A stretch of 64,000 nt of DNA, taken from contig NZ_JABBGE010000002.1 of the NCBI RefSeq assembly GCF_012927245.1, positions 620,001-684,000 on the forward strand, written 5' to 3'. The position numbers were made by a program, and so were the translations under genes. This DNA comes from Streptomyces sp. R302. GTDB taxonomy: Bacteria; Actinomycetota; Actinomycetes; Streptomycetales; Streptomycetaceae. This document shows positions 39,758 through 47,729 of this stretch, one piece after another (the stretch's first letter is position 1; every line of letters begins with the position of its first letter). The notes beneath the pieces were generated by a model. That model had not been told where the DNA came from and ran no database searches. It worked only from the letters and a program-made list of their open reading frames with translations.

Positions 39758-40519
39758 TCAGGTGCCGTAGCGCCGGTGCCGGGCCGCGTAGTCGCGCAGC
39801 GCCCGGAGGAAGTCGACCTTGCGGAAGGCCGGCCAGTGGACCTCGCAGAAGTAGTACTCGGAATGCGCGCTCTGCCACAGCATGAAGCCGGAGAGGCGCT
39901 GCTCGCCGCTGGTGCGGATCACCAGGTCCGGGTCGGGCTGGCCGCGGGTGTACAGGTGCTCCGAGATGAGGTCGATGGAGACGGTCTCGGCCAGCTCCTC
40001 GAAGCCGGTGCCGCGCTCGGCGTGGTCCAGGAGGAGGGAGCGGACCGCGTCGGCGATCTCCTGCCGGCCGCCGTAGCCGACGGCGACGTTGACGAGTATC
40101 CCGGGGTTGGTGCGGGTGGCCTCCTCGGCCTCCTTGAGCACCGTCTGCGTCCGGCCGGGCAGCAGGTCCATGGTGCCCACGTGGTGCACCCGCCAGCGGC
40201 CGTCCGAGGCCAGCGCCTTCACCGCGTCCTCGATGATCCCGAGCAGCGGCACCAGCTGCGCCTCGGGACGGTTCAGGTTGTCCGTGGAGAGCATCCAGAG
40301 CGTGACGACCTCGACGTCGGTCTCACCGCACCAGCCGAGCAGTTCCCGGATCTTGTCCGCGCCGGCCTTGTGTCCCTGCTCGGGGGTACCGCCGGAGGCC
40401 TTCGCCCAGCGCCGGTTGCCGTCGAGGATGACCCCGATGTGCTTGGGCACCTGATCGTGGTCGAGTCGGCCTTCCACCCGGCGTGCGTAGAGCCCGTACA
40501 CCAGGTCGCGCAGGTTCAC
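39758..40519 (-). CDS. uppS: Isoprenyl transferase (cis-prenyl diphosphate synthase)
   Basis: 253 aa. HIGVILDGNRRWA with the catalytic Asp, LWMLSTDNLNRP, NVAVGYGGRQEI, and RTSGEQRLSGFMLWQSAHSEYYF are the five UPP synthase regions. It makes the polyprenyl carrier for cell-wall precursors from IPP produced by the MEP pathway (see ispH). Divergent from the aldo/keto reductase. Confidence 0.96.
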   Translation of the reverse strand: MNLRDLVYGLYARRVEGRLDHDQVPKHIGVILDGNRRWAKASGGTPEQGHKAGADKIRELLGWCGETDVEVVTLWMLSTDNLNRPEAQLVPLLGIIEDAVKALASDGRWRVHHVGTMDLLPGRTQTVLKEAEEATRTNPGILVNVAVGYGGRQEIADAVRSLLLDHAERGTGFEELAETVSIDLISEHLYTRGQPDPDLVIRTSGEQRLSGFMLWQSAHSEYYFCEVHWPAFRKVDFLRALRDYAARHRRYGT

Positions 40520-40599
40520 TGTTCTTTACCCCTCCATGGGCGGGCGGTTCGCAAGCCGCCACACTACTGCCGTCGGGTGAAGGCTCCCAGCCCGGGCGT

Positions 40600-40631
40600 G
40601 TCACAAGTCCCTACGGGACTGTCACAAGTCC
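40600..40631 (+). repeat. 11-bp direct repeat GTCACAAGTCC, 21-bp period
   Basis: Perfect copies at 40600-40610 and 40621-40631 lie between the divergent uppS and aldo/keto reductase genes, 18 bp before the latter. Two-turn spacing fits a regulator binding tandemly. Confidence 0.6.
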
Positions 40632-40648
40632 GTGATAAGCAGAGATAC

Positions 40649-41686
40649 GTGACTGACTCCCCCCTCCACCGCGCCGCCGCGGAGCGCTACGACTCCATGG
40701 AGTACCGCCGCTCGGGCCGCAGCGGGCTCAAGCTCCCCGCCGTCTCCCTCGGCCTCTGGCACAACTTCGGCGACGACCGCACGCTCGACTCGCAGCGCGC
40801 GATCCTGCGCCGCGCCTTCGACCTCGGCGTCACCCACTTCGACCTGGCGAACAACTACGGTCCGCCGCCCGGCTCCGCCGAGCTGAACTTCGGCAAGATC
40901 TTCGCCCAGGACTTCGCGCCCTACCGCGACGAGCTGATCGTCTCGACGAAGGCCGGCTACCTGATGCACCCCGGCCCGTACGGCGAGTGGGGCTCCCGCA
41001 AGTACCTGCTGTCCTCGCTCGACGCCTCCCTGGACCGGATGGGCCTCGACTACGTCGACATCTTCTACTCGCACCGCTTCGACCCGGAGACCCCGCTGGA
41101 GGAGACCATGGGGGCGCTCGCCTCCGCGGTCCAGCAGGGCAAGGCGCTGTACGTCGGCGTCTCCTCGTACAACGCGGAGCAGACCGCCGAGGCCGCGCGG
41201 CTCCTGAAGGAGATGGGCGTCCCGGCCCTGATCCACCAGCCCTCGTACTCGATGATCAACCGCTGGATCGAGGACGACGGCCTGCTCGACACCCTGGAGG
41301 CGGCCGGCATGGGCTGCATCTCCTTCGTGCCGCTCGCCCAGGGCCTGCTCACCAACAAGTACCTGAAGGGCATCCCGGAGGGCTCCCGCGCCACCCAGGG
41401 CAAGTCCCTCGACCCGAACCTGCTCTCCGACGAGGTGCTGCGCCGGCTGGGCGGCCTCGCCGACATCGCCGCGCGGCGCGGCCAGTCCCTCGCCCAGCTG
41501 GCGCTGAAGTGGGTGCTGCGGGACCCGCGGATGACCTCGGCCCTGATCGGCGCGTCGAGCGTCGGGCAGCTGGAGGAGAACGTGGCGGCGCTGGCGTCGG
41601 CACCGCTGACGGACGAGGAGCTGAAGGAGATCGACTCCTTCGCCGTCGACACCGAGGGCACCAACATCTGGGCCGGCCGGGGCTGA
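40649..41686 (+). CDS. Aldo/keto reductase (YghZ/Kv-beta type)
   Basis: 345 aa from GTG 40649. MEYRRSGRSGLKLPAVSLGLWHNFG start, FDLANNYGPPPGSAE (catalytic Asp/Tyr), VSTKAGYLMHPGPYGEWGSRKYLLSSLDASL and YSHRFDPETPLEETMGAL are typical of the L-glyceraldehyde 3-phosphate reductase-like AKR group. NADPH-dependent carbonyl reduction, substrate uncertain. Homology starts about 15 residues in, so the exact start is uncertain. Confidence 0.9.
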   Translation: MTDSPLHRAAAERYDSMEYRRSGRSGLKLPAVSLGLWHNFGDDRTLDSQRAILRRAFDLGVTHFDLANNYGPPPGSAELNFGKIFAQDFAPYRDELIVSTKAGYLMHPGPYGEWGSRKYLLSSLDASLDRMGLDYVDIFYSHRFDPETPLEETMGALASAVQQGKALYVGVSSYNAEQTAEAARLLKEMGVPALIHQPSYSMINRWIEDDGLLDTLEAAGMGCISFVPLAQGLLTNKYLKGIPEGSRATQGKSLDPNLLSDEVLRRLGGLADIAARRGQSLAQLALKWVLRDPRMTSALIGASSVGQLEENVAALASAPLTDEELKEIDSFAVDTEGTNIWAGRG

Positions 41687-41731
41687 CCCGCCCTCCCGCC
41701 GGGCGGGAATCGGCGGGTAGGAAAGAAAAAA

Positions 41732-41766
41732 CGGGCCGGTCCGTGGGGGGGATACGGACCGGCCCG
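41732..41766 (-). terminator. Intrinsic terminator with U tract on the minus strand
   Basis: A 13-bp stem (41732-41744 with 41754-41766). Read on the minus strand it is followed by TTTTTTCTTTC, a rare classical U tract in this genome, so it best terminates the prepilin peptidase gene and may also serve the AKR gene. Confidence 0.8.
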
Positions 41767-41966
41767 AGGGGGGGGTTCCACCATAACCCTTCAATAGTCG
41801 GGCTGCGCGCCACGTGCGCCGAACGATCCGCGCGGATTTCCCCGGATCCCAGGCGCCGCAAGGGTTCCGGGCCCGTGTGGCGGTTTTGTGCCCGGCGTGG
41901 CGGCGGACTTCCGTCCCTCCGACGGGGGAACGCCCGGCGCCGCTCCCCCGTTGACGCCGCCGTTGG

Positions 41967-42713
41967 TCACGGCACGGCGGTGAAGGCGCCGAGGGCGAGC
42001 CCGAGGAGGGCGCCGGCGAGCATGAAGGGCCCGAAGGGGATCGCGGAGGAGCGGCCCGCGCGCCCCAGGAGGACGCGCCCGAAGCCGTATCCGGCGCCCA
42101 GCAGGAAGCCGAGGAACGCGCCGGTGAAGAGGACGCCCCAGCCGTACCAGCCGAGCGCGGCGCCCAGCGGCAGCGCCAGCTTCACGTCGCCGAAGCCGAG
42201 GCCCTGCGGGCTGATCAGGTGCAGGGCGAGATAGCCGCCGCCGAGCGCGAGGGCCCCGAGCAGCGCCGACGGCCAGGACCCGGCGTCGTACGGGAGGAGC
42301 TCGGCGGCCCCCAGGAGCAGCGGCACGGCGAGCGCGAGCGGCAGCGTCAGCCCGTCCGGCAGCCGCTGCACCCGTACGTCGACACAGGCGAGCAGCACCC
42401 CGAAGGGCGCCGCGAGCAGCCACACCGCCAGCTCGGGCCGGGGCCCGCCGGTGGCGGCGGCGAGCAGCGCGCAGACCGCGGCGGTGAGCAGCGGCACGGC
42501 GAGCGGCGCGGGCGTCGTCGCGCACCCGGCCCGGCCGGGCCCGCCGAGCCAGCCGCCCGCCGGACCGGTGAGGACGTGCCCGGCCGGGCACAGCTCCCGC
42601 CACGGCTCCTCGGGCGCCACGGACAGCCGGTACGCGGCCCGCGGCACGAGCAGCCCGACGGCGGCGCCCCACAGGGCGGCGAGGACGACGAGGACGATCG
42701 GCGAGGCGTACAC
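41967..42713 (-). CDS. A24-family prepilin peptidase
   Basis: 248 aa, about seven membrane segments. The two catalytic aspartates are in CVDVRVQRLPD and GFGDVKLALP (GxGD motif). It should cleave the leader of the Flp/TadE pilins encoded at 49588-56491, 7 kb away. It is divergent from the DUF192 gene with only 29 bp between starts, which contain a perfect palindrome. Confidence 0.92.
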   Translation of the reverse strand: MYASPIVLVVLAALWGAAVGLLVPRAAYRLSVAPEEPWRELCPAGHVLTGPAGGWLGGPGRAGCATTPAPLAVPLLTAAVCALLAAATGGPRPELAVWLLAAPFGVLLACVDVRVQRLPDGLTLPLALAVPLLLGAAELLPYDAGSWPSALLGALALGGGYLALHLISPQGLGFGDVKLALPLGAALGWYGWGVLFTGAFLGFLLGAGYGFGRVLLGRAGRSSAIPFGPFMLAGALLGLALGAFTAVP

Positions 42714-42716
42714 GGC

Positions 42717-42738
42717 CCGACCTTAGGTCTAAGGTCGG
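42717..42738. promoter_or_regulatory. Palindromic divergent promoter of the prepilin peptidase and DUF192 genes
   Basis: Ten-base arms CCGACCTTAG and CTAAGGTCGG flank GT. Each arm contributes a TAAGGT hexamer pointing outward; on the plus strand it ends 7 nt before the ATG at 42743. This implies symmetrical leaderless promoters, and possibly a shared operator. Confidence 0.55.
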
Positions 42739-42742
42739 CCGC

Positions 42743-43138
42743 ATGGGGCGGAGTTGGCGGGACGGGACGGGGACGCTCGGAGTGCCGTTCGAGGCGCCGT
42801 TCGAGGCGCCGGGGGGTCCGGTGGTCCGGCTGGAGATCGCGGCCTCGTACCGGGCGCGGCGGCGCGGGCTGCTCGGACGGGACGGGATCACCGGGGCGAT
42901 GCTGCTGACCCCGGCGAACAGCGTCCACACCCTCGGCATGCGCTTCCCGATCGACGTGGCCTATCTGGACCGGCGCCTGCGGGTGCTCGCCGTCGTCACC
43001 ATGCGCCCGGGCCGGCTCGGCCTGCCCCGGCCGCGCGCCCGGCACGTCCTGGAGGCGGAGGCCGGCGCGATGGCGGGGTGGGGCGTACGGCCCGGGGCAC
43101 GCCTCACGCTCACGGCGGACCCGACCCCAGGAGCGTGA
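42743..43138 (+). CDS. DUF192 protein
   Basis: 131 aa. ASYRARRRGLLGRDGITGAMLLTP, NSVHTLGMRFPIDVAYLDRR and VLEAEAGAMAGWGVRPG are the DUF192 fold. The N-terminus has FEAPFEAP repeats. Function unknown. Its 3' end overlaps the convergent glycosyltransferase gene by 29 bp. Confidence 0.88.
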   Translation: MGRSWRDGTGTLGVPFEAPFEAPGGPVVRLEIAASYRARRRGLLGRDGITGAMLLTPANSVHTLGMRFPIDVAYLDRRLRVLAVVTMRPGRLGLPRPRARHVLEAEAGAMAGWGVRPGARLTLTADPTPGA

Positions 43139-44213
43139 AGGCGCCGTACGCGGCGGAGGCGAGCGCCAGCGCGGCGAGCGCGGCGGCGGCGGGGCCGGTG
43201 CGGAGCCGGGCGAGGGCCGCGGCGGGCGGCAGCAGCAGCCCGAAGGCGGGCATCATCAGGCGCGGCCGGGAGCCGAAGTACGCGGCGCCCACCAGCGACA
43301 CCACGACCACCCCGACCGTGTAGACGAGCAGCGGCAGCGGCTGGCCCTGCCGGACGCACAGCACGACCAGCCACCCGAGGAGCGCGAGGGCCGCGCACAG
43401 GCCGAGCGCGGCGGGCCAGGGCTGGGAGGCGATGAAGCGGGCGAGGGCGACGCCGCCGTCGATGGAGTTCCCCCACGCGGCCTGCACGTCGAAGTAGGCG
43501 GTGACGCTCGACTCGCGGACGCCGACGTACGCGACGTACCCGAGCCAGCCGAGCGGCGCGAGCAGCACCCCGGCGAGCGTACGCCACGGCAGCCGCCGGT
43601 CCCGTACGAGGGTCACGGCGGCGGTGACGGCGAGGGCGGCGATCAGCGCGGCGGCGGTGGGCCGGGTCAGCCCGGCGAGCGCGCACAGGAGCCCGGCGAG
43701 GATCCAGCGCCCGCGCAGCACCGCGTACAGCGACCAGGCGGCGAGCGCGGTGAACAGCGTCTCCGTGTACGCCATCGACTGCACGAACGCGGTCGGGTAC
43801 ACCCCCCACAGCACGGCGAGGACGACCCCGGCGCGCGCCGAGACGACGTGCTCGCCGCACCGGAAGACGCCCCAGGCGGCGGCGAGCGACGCGGTCCAGG
43901 AGACGAGGAGTCCGGCGCCGGCCGCGTCGAGCGGGAGAACGGCGGACAGGCCCCGTTCGAGGACGGGGAGGAGCGGGAAGAACGCCAGGTCGGAGTGGAC
44001 GTCGCCGTTCGGGAGCGTGACCTGGTACCCGTACCCGTGCTCGGCGATCCGCACGTACCAGACGGAGTCCCAGCGCCCGCTCAGCCGGTGGAAGCCGTCC
44101 TTGCCGGTCGCGGCGGCGGCGACGGCGAGGACGGCGAGCCCGAGGACCCGGGTGACGGCGTAGCCGCCGAGGGCGAGCAGGAGGGGGGAAGGACGACGTG
44201 CGGGCGGGGACAT
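43110..44213 (-). CDS. Membrane mannosyltransferase (GPI-mannosyltransferase/PIG-V-like)
   Basis: 367 aa with about nine membrane segments. The first loop FHRLSGRWDSVWYVRIAEHGYGY contains the Asp of GT-C enzymes, followed by HSDLAFFPLLPVLERG and TETLFTALAAWSLYAVLRGRW. It probably uses a polyprenyl-phosphate sugar. The start ATG 44213 lies 7 nt after GATAAT (44221-44226), a good leaderless arrangement. The longer frame upstream overlaps the next gene and is rejected. Confidence 0.85.
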   Translation of the reverse strand: MSPPARRPSPLLLALGGYAVTRVLGLAVLAVAAAATGKDGFHRLSGRWDSVWYVRIAEHGYGYQVTLPNGDVHSDLAFFPLLPVLERGLSAVLPLDAAGAGLLVSWTASLAAAWGVFRCGEHVVSARAGVVLAVLWGVYPTAFVQSMAYTETLFTALAAWSLYAVLRGRWILAGLLCALAGLTRPTAAALIAALAVTAAVTLVRDRRLPWRTLAGVLLAPLGWLGYVAYVGVRESSVTAYFDVQAAWGNSIDGGVALARFIASQPWPAALGLCAALALLGWLVVLCVRQGQPLPLLVYTVGVVVVSLVGAAYFGSRPRLMMPAFGLLLPPAAALARLRTGPAAAALAALALASAAYGAFTLLGSGPP

Positions 44214-44220
44214 GCGCTCG

Positions 44221-44226
44221 ATTATC
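44221..44226 (-). promoter_or_regulatory. -10 hexamer of the glycosyltransferase gene
   Basis: GATAAT, 7 nt before ATG 44213 on the minus strand, consistent with a leaderless transcript. Confidence 0.5.
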
Positions 44227-44235
44227 GCGGGCGGG

Positions 44236-45285
44236 TCAGGACACGAGGCGGGCGGCCGTGAAGGTGGCGACGAGGACCAGCAGCGCGAGGAGCGCGAGCT
44301 GCAGGGTGCGGCGCGGGGAGCGGACGGCGACGACGCGCGGGGTGACCTGCCCCGGGACGACGACGTAGACGCGGTGGGGGTGGTCGTCGTGGGTGACGCG
44401 GGCGAGGGAGAGGTGGCGCACGCGGACCCGGCGGCCGACCTCGCCGTCGTGGAACCCGAGCCGGGGCTTGAGGAAGGCGGCGATGCCGGCGTCCATGTCG
44501 GGGATCTCATGGGCGGTGTCGATGTGCTCCCAGCCGTCGCTCTCGCGCGTCCACGCGAACGCCCGGGCCGGCAGGGACGAGGTCTCCTCGAACGCGTCCA
44601 CGACCGGACGGCGGTCGACGACCCCCTCGGTCCACCGGACGTACCGGCCGGTGCCCTCGCAGTAGTCGTGGGCGATCGTGCCCTCCCGCTTGCAGACGGG
44701 GCAGGGCCGGGTCCCGCTGCCGCGGCACACCCCGCACTTCTTCCGGCCCGCTCCCCGGCACTTCTCGCACGCCGCGTCCTCGGCCCCGCACTCCCGGCAG
44801 CGGACCCGCGTCGCCGTCTCCCCCTGCGGCCGGTCGGCCGCCTTGAGGGCGGGCTTGCCGGTGCCCTCGCAGCTGAGACAGCACAGCCGCCCCTCGCACC
44901 CCCCGCAGGGCACGTAGGGCGGGCACTTCAGATCCCCCGCGCCCTCGCAGCGGGCGCACTGCCGCCGCCCGTTGGCGCAGACGCAGGGCCGGGGGTCCAC
45001 CGTGCCGCGCCGCACGAGGAGCAGGGTCGAGGGGTTCCCGGGGTCGGCGGGGGCGGGTATCGCGTACCCGTCGAGGTCGTCGTACTCGGGCCGGTCCGAC
45101 AGGTCGCGGGAGCCCGGGTGGAAGCCGGGCCGCTCCTCGCGGGTCTCGACGCTGCGGACTATCTCCCCGTCGACGAGGAGGTGCCGGGTGATGCGGGCGC
45201 CGTCGGCGGGGAAGGCGGTGGGGTCCGCCCCGGCCGCCCCCAGACTGCGCCGCACCGCCGCCAGGATGTCCTCTTCGCTCAGCAC
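44236..45285 (-). CDS. Cys-rich zinc-repeat protein with C-terminal membrane anchor
   Basis: 349 aa. Residues 95-215 hold at least ten CxxC-type pairs (CVCANGRRQCARCEGAG, CGGCEGRLCCLSCEGTG, CRECGAEDAACEKCRGAG, CGVCRGSGTRPCPVCK), like the DnaJ zinc-finger domain without a J domain. The C-terminal TLQLALLALLVLVATFTAARLVS is a single tail-anchor helix. Perhaps a membrane-bound zinc-binding chaperone-like protein; no close family recognised. Confidence 0.7.
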   Translation of the reverse strand: MLSEEDILAAVRRSLGAAGADPTAFPADGARITRHLLVDGEIVRSVETREERPGFHPGSRDLSDRPEYDDLDGYAIPAPADPGNPSTLLLVRRGTVDPRPCVCANGRRQCARCEGAGDLKCPPYVPCGGCEGRLCCLSCEGTGKPALKAADRPQGETATRVRCRECGAEDAACEKCRGAGRKKCGVCRGSGTRPCPVCKREGTIAHDYCEGTGRYVRWTEGVVDRRPVVDAFEETSSLPARAFAWTRESDGWEHIDTAHEIPDMDAGIAAFLKPRLGFHDGEVGRRVRVRHLSLARVTHDDHPHRVYVVVPGQVTPRVVAVRSPRRTLQLALLALLVLVATFTAARLVS

Positions 45286-45372
45286 GCCTCGGCCTCCAGG
45301 GGACCCTCGGATGACCCCGGGAAACTACCCGACTCCGTTACGGATCAAGCGGGACGGACCCCCTCTTCGACT

Positions 45373-45831
45373 TCATCCGCCGGGCCTCATGCGCCCGAAC
45401 CGGGCCGCCATGACGGGTCCGAGCCGACGGACGATGCCGTGGCCCGGCTCGTGCGGGGAGGGCAGGTCGCCGAGGAAGGAGGTCACGATGACCTCGTCGA
45501 CGACGGTGTCGCCGCGCCCGCACCGCTCCTCCAGGAAGTCGAGGGTGCGGCGCCAGTCCGCCGCCTTCTTCTCCTCCTCCGCGTCGGCGAGCGCGAGGAA
45601 GGAGCGGACGGTCCCCTGGACGACGTCCCAGAAGAAGACGTGCGGCAGGACCCCGCCCTGCCGGAAGACATGACGGTCGTAGGCGCCCTGGAAGGAGGGC
45701 ACGTGGCCGACGAGGTCGTGGACGAGCTGCACACCGGACGCGCAGGCCGCGGCCTGGGGAGTGATGGCGGTCTGACGGGTGGTGGTGGTCTGAGGAGTGA
45801 CGGCGGTCTGAGGAGTGGCGGAGTGCGGCAT
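45373..45831 (-). CDS. Hypothetical protein, possibly DUF7674-like
   Basis: 152 aa from ATG 45831; the frame is open to 45906. The N-terminus has TPQTAVTPQTTTTRQTAITPQ repeats, matched by DNA repeats (TCTGAGGAGTG). The rest is a helical domain (VQLVHDLVGHVPSFQGAYDRHVFRQGGVLPHVFFWDVVQGTV) ending MAARFGRMRP. The family match is from memory and weak; function unknown. Confidence 0.55.
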   Translation of the reverse strand: MPHSATPQTAVTPQTTTTRQTAITPQAAACASGVQLVHDLVGHVPSFQGAYDRHVFRQGGVLPHVFFWDVVQGTVRSFLALADAEEEKKAADWRRTLDFLEERCGRGDTVVDEVIVTSFLGDLPSPHEPGHGIVRRLGPVMAARFGRMRPGG

Positions 45832-45986
45832 CGGCGGCCCTGCCCCGGAGGTGTTGTGGTGTTTCGGTCCAGAATGCTCCTCCCCGGCCCCTCCGTCCCG
45901 ACACATTTACGTTTTCCTGGGGATAACTTTCGGGGGGTTTTCCACAGGGGATGCGAAGTGTCGCTCTTCCGTGGATCGTTGGGCGT

Positions 45987-46868
45987 ATGTACGAGTTGGC
46001 GATCCTCGCCAGGGGCGGGGTACTCCTCACGGTCTGGGCGCTCGCGGCGGGCTGGCCGCCGGGCCGGCTCGCCGCGCGCCTGCGGCGGGACGGCTGGCAG
46101 CGGATCTGCCGGGGCGCGTGGGCGGTGCCGGGCAAGGAGACGGACTGGCGGGTCCGGGAGACCGCACTCCAACTGCTGCGCCCACAGCGGATCTGCCGCC
46201 ACGTCACGGCGGCCCGCGTCCACCGCATCGAGCTCCTGACGGGCCCGCCGCCCGCGGATTCCCGCTCCTCCCTCGCACCGGGGGACGTCTGCCTGCGCCG
46301 GGGCCTGCGGGTGACGACAGCCGCGCGGACGGTCGCGGACCTGATACGGGCCTCCGGAAGCAGGGAGGCGGCGGTGGTGACGGCCGACTCGGCCCTGTCC
46401 CGGCGCGTGGTGGAAGGTGTCCGCAGAGACCCGCTGACCGGCTACGAGGACCTGGCCGCCCAGCTCTCCGTGCGCCGCCCCGGAGCCCCGCGCGCCCGCG
46501 CCTGGCTGCGCCTCGCGAACCCGGCGGCCGGCTCACCGGCGGAGACGGTGGCCCGCCTGCGCATGGCCGACGCGTCCCTGCACCCCGAGTGCCAGCCGCA
46601 GGTGCGCACGCCCCGGGGCCAGACCCTGCGCCCGGACTTCCTCTTCCGGGCGGCGGGCCTGGCGGTGGAGGTGGAGGGGTACGCGTACCACGGCACGCCC
46701 CGCGCCCACGAACGGGACGTGGCCCGCTTCAACGCCCTCCAGTCCTGCCCCGAGATCCGCCGCGTCCTCCGTTTCACAGCGAGAGAGGTCTTCACGGACC
46801 CGACCCGGATGACGACGACGATCGCGGCGTCCCTGACGGACCTGGCCCTCCTCGGCCCGGTCACGTGA
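45987..46868 (+). CDS. AbiEi-like winged-helix protein fused to a DUF559 nuclease-like domain
   Basis: 293 aa from ATG 45987; ATG 45951 is possible. The N-terminus (WPPGRLAARLRRDGWQRICRGAWAVPG) resembles the AbiEi antitoxin winged helix, and LRVTTAARTVADLIRAS is its usual second block. The C-terminus (SPAETVARLRMA, LRPDFLFRAAGLAVEVEGYAYHG, DVARFNALQ) has the PD-(D/E)xK-like motif of DUF559. No toxin gene (AbiEii) lies beside it. Role unknown. Confidence 0.7.
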   Translation: MYELAILARGGVLLTVWALAAGWPPGRLAARLRRDGWQRICRGAWAVPGKETDWRVRETALQLLRPQRICRHVTAARVHRIELLTGPPPADSRSSLAPGDVCLRRGLRVTTAARTVADLIRASGSREAAVVTADSALSRRVVEGVRRDPLTGYEDLAAQLSVRRPGAPRARAWLRLANPAAGSPAETVARLRMADASLHPECQPQVRTPRGQTLRPDFLFRAAGLAVEVEGYAYHGTPRAHERDVARFNALQSCPEIRRVLRFTAREVFTDPTRMTTTIAASLTDLALLGPVT

Positions 46869-47711
46869 GGCGGCCGCCGTCAGGGCTGGTCGAGGTCGCC
46901 GGGGGGGGTGGGGGGAGGGCCCAGTCGAGGGCGAGGTCGGCGACGGCTTGCCAGCCGGCCTCGCCGCAGGTGTAGTGGCTGCGGCCGTCGAAGAGCGTGT
47001 ACGCGGTGATCGCCTTCCAACGCGTGGCGTTCTTCTCGTAGTTCTCGCGCTGGACGGCCGGGGGAAGGAGGTGGTCGTTGCCGCCGGAGATGAACAGCAG
47101 CGGGGCGCGATCGCCCGCCAGCCGGGTGGAACGCACCGCGAACGCGGCCCGGGACAGCGAGGCGAGGCCCACCGGCTCCTCCACGGACCACGGCTGCTCG
47201 GGGTGGCGGTGGATGGCCCACAGGGCGGGCCCGAGGGACCGGTCGAGCGCCGCGGTCAGCCACCCCGGGCTGCCGCCGTCCCCGTCGGTGTCGGACCAGG
47301 CGTGCAGCGCCTCGATGAACAGCAGGTCGAGCAGCCGGGAGGCCATCGCCCGCGAACCGGCGCTCGGATCGGCGCTCGGATCGGCACTCGGATCGGCGAT
47401 CTCGGCGGCGAGCAGCCCGGCGCTGAGCGGCAGCCACTCGATTCGAGGCCGGGCTCGGCGCGCGCAGCACGATCACCCGCGGCAGCGCCGCGAGCAGCGG
47501 GGACGCCGCGCGCTCCTCGACGAGGAACCGGCCGCTCATCCAGGCCCCGTCCCCTCGACCGCCCGCAACCGGTGCGCGGCGCCGGTCGCCGACGGCGCCA
47601 TGCCCCCGGCGCGTGACGGACGTCGGTCCCGCCCCGCGCCCGGACGGCGGTCAGCGCCTCACCGCGCAGGTGGATCATGTCGAGGACGTCGGACAGCGCG
47701 TCGCATCGCAC
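46861..47711 (-). pseudogene. Frame-broken AraC-family regulator joined to an alpha/beta-hydrolase remnant
   Basis: Reading from 47711: frame A gives RCDALSDVLDMIHLRGEALTAVRARGG, the start of an AraC cupin domain. Frame B then gives GRFLVEERAASPLLAALPRVIVLRA. Frame C gives RIEWLPLSAGLLAAEIADP and SRAMASRLLDLLFIEALHAW up to EEPVGLASLSRAAFA near 47137. There the HTH domain stops and an alpha/beta-hydrolase C-terminus begins (APLLFISGGNDHLLPPAV, FDGRSHYTCGEAGW). At least two frameshifts plus a fusion-deletion are needed to explain this, so it is a decayed locus. Confidence 0.75.
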
Positions 47712-47729
47712 GTCCCCCCGTCTCCCCTC

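Noticed and set aside
39660..39878. 72-codon ORF between phoH and uppS
   Set aside because: Arg/Pro-rich, antisense shadow partly inside uppS with no ribosome site or conserved features.
45938..45946. DnaA box (TTTTCCACA), with a weaker one at 59461 (TTATCCACG)
   Set aside because: Single, isolated sites with no cluster, AT-rich unwinding element or dnaA/dnaN genes, so no origin.
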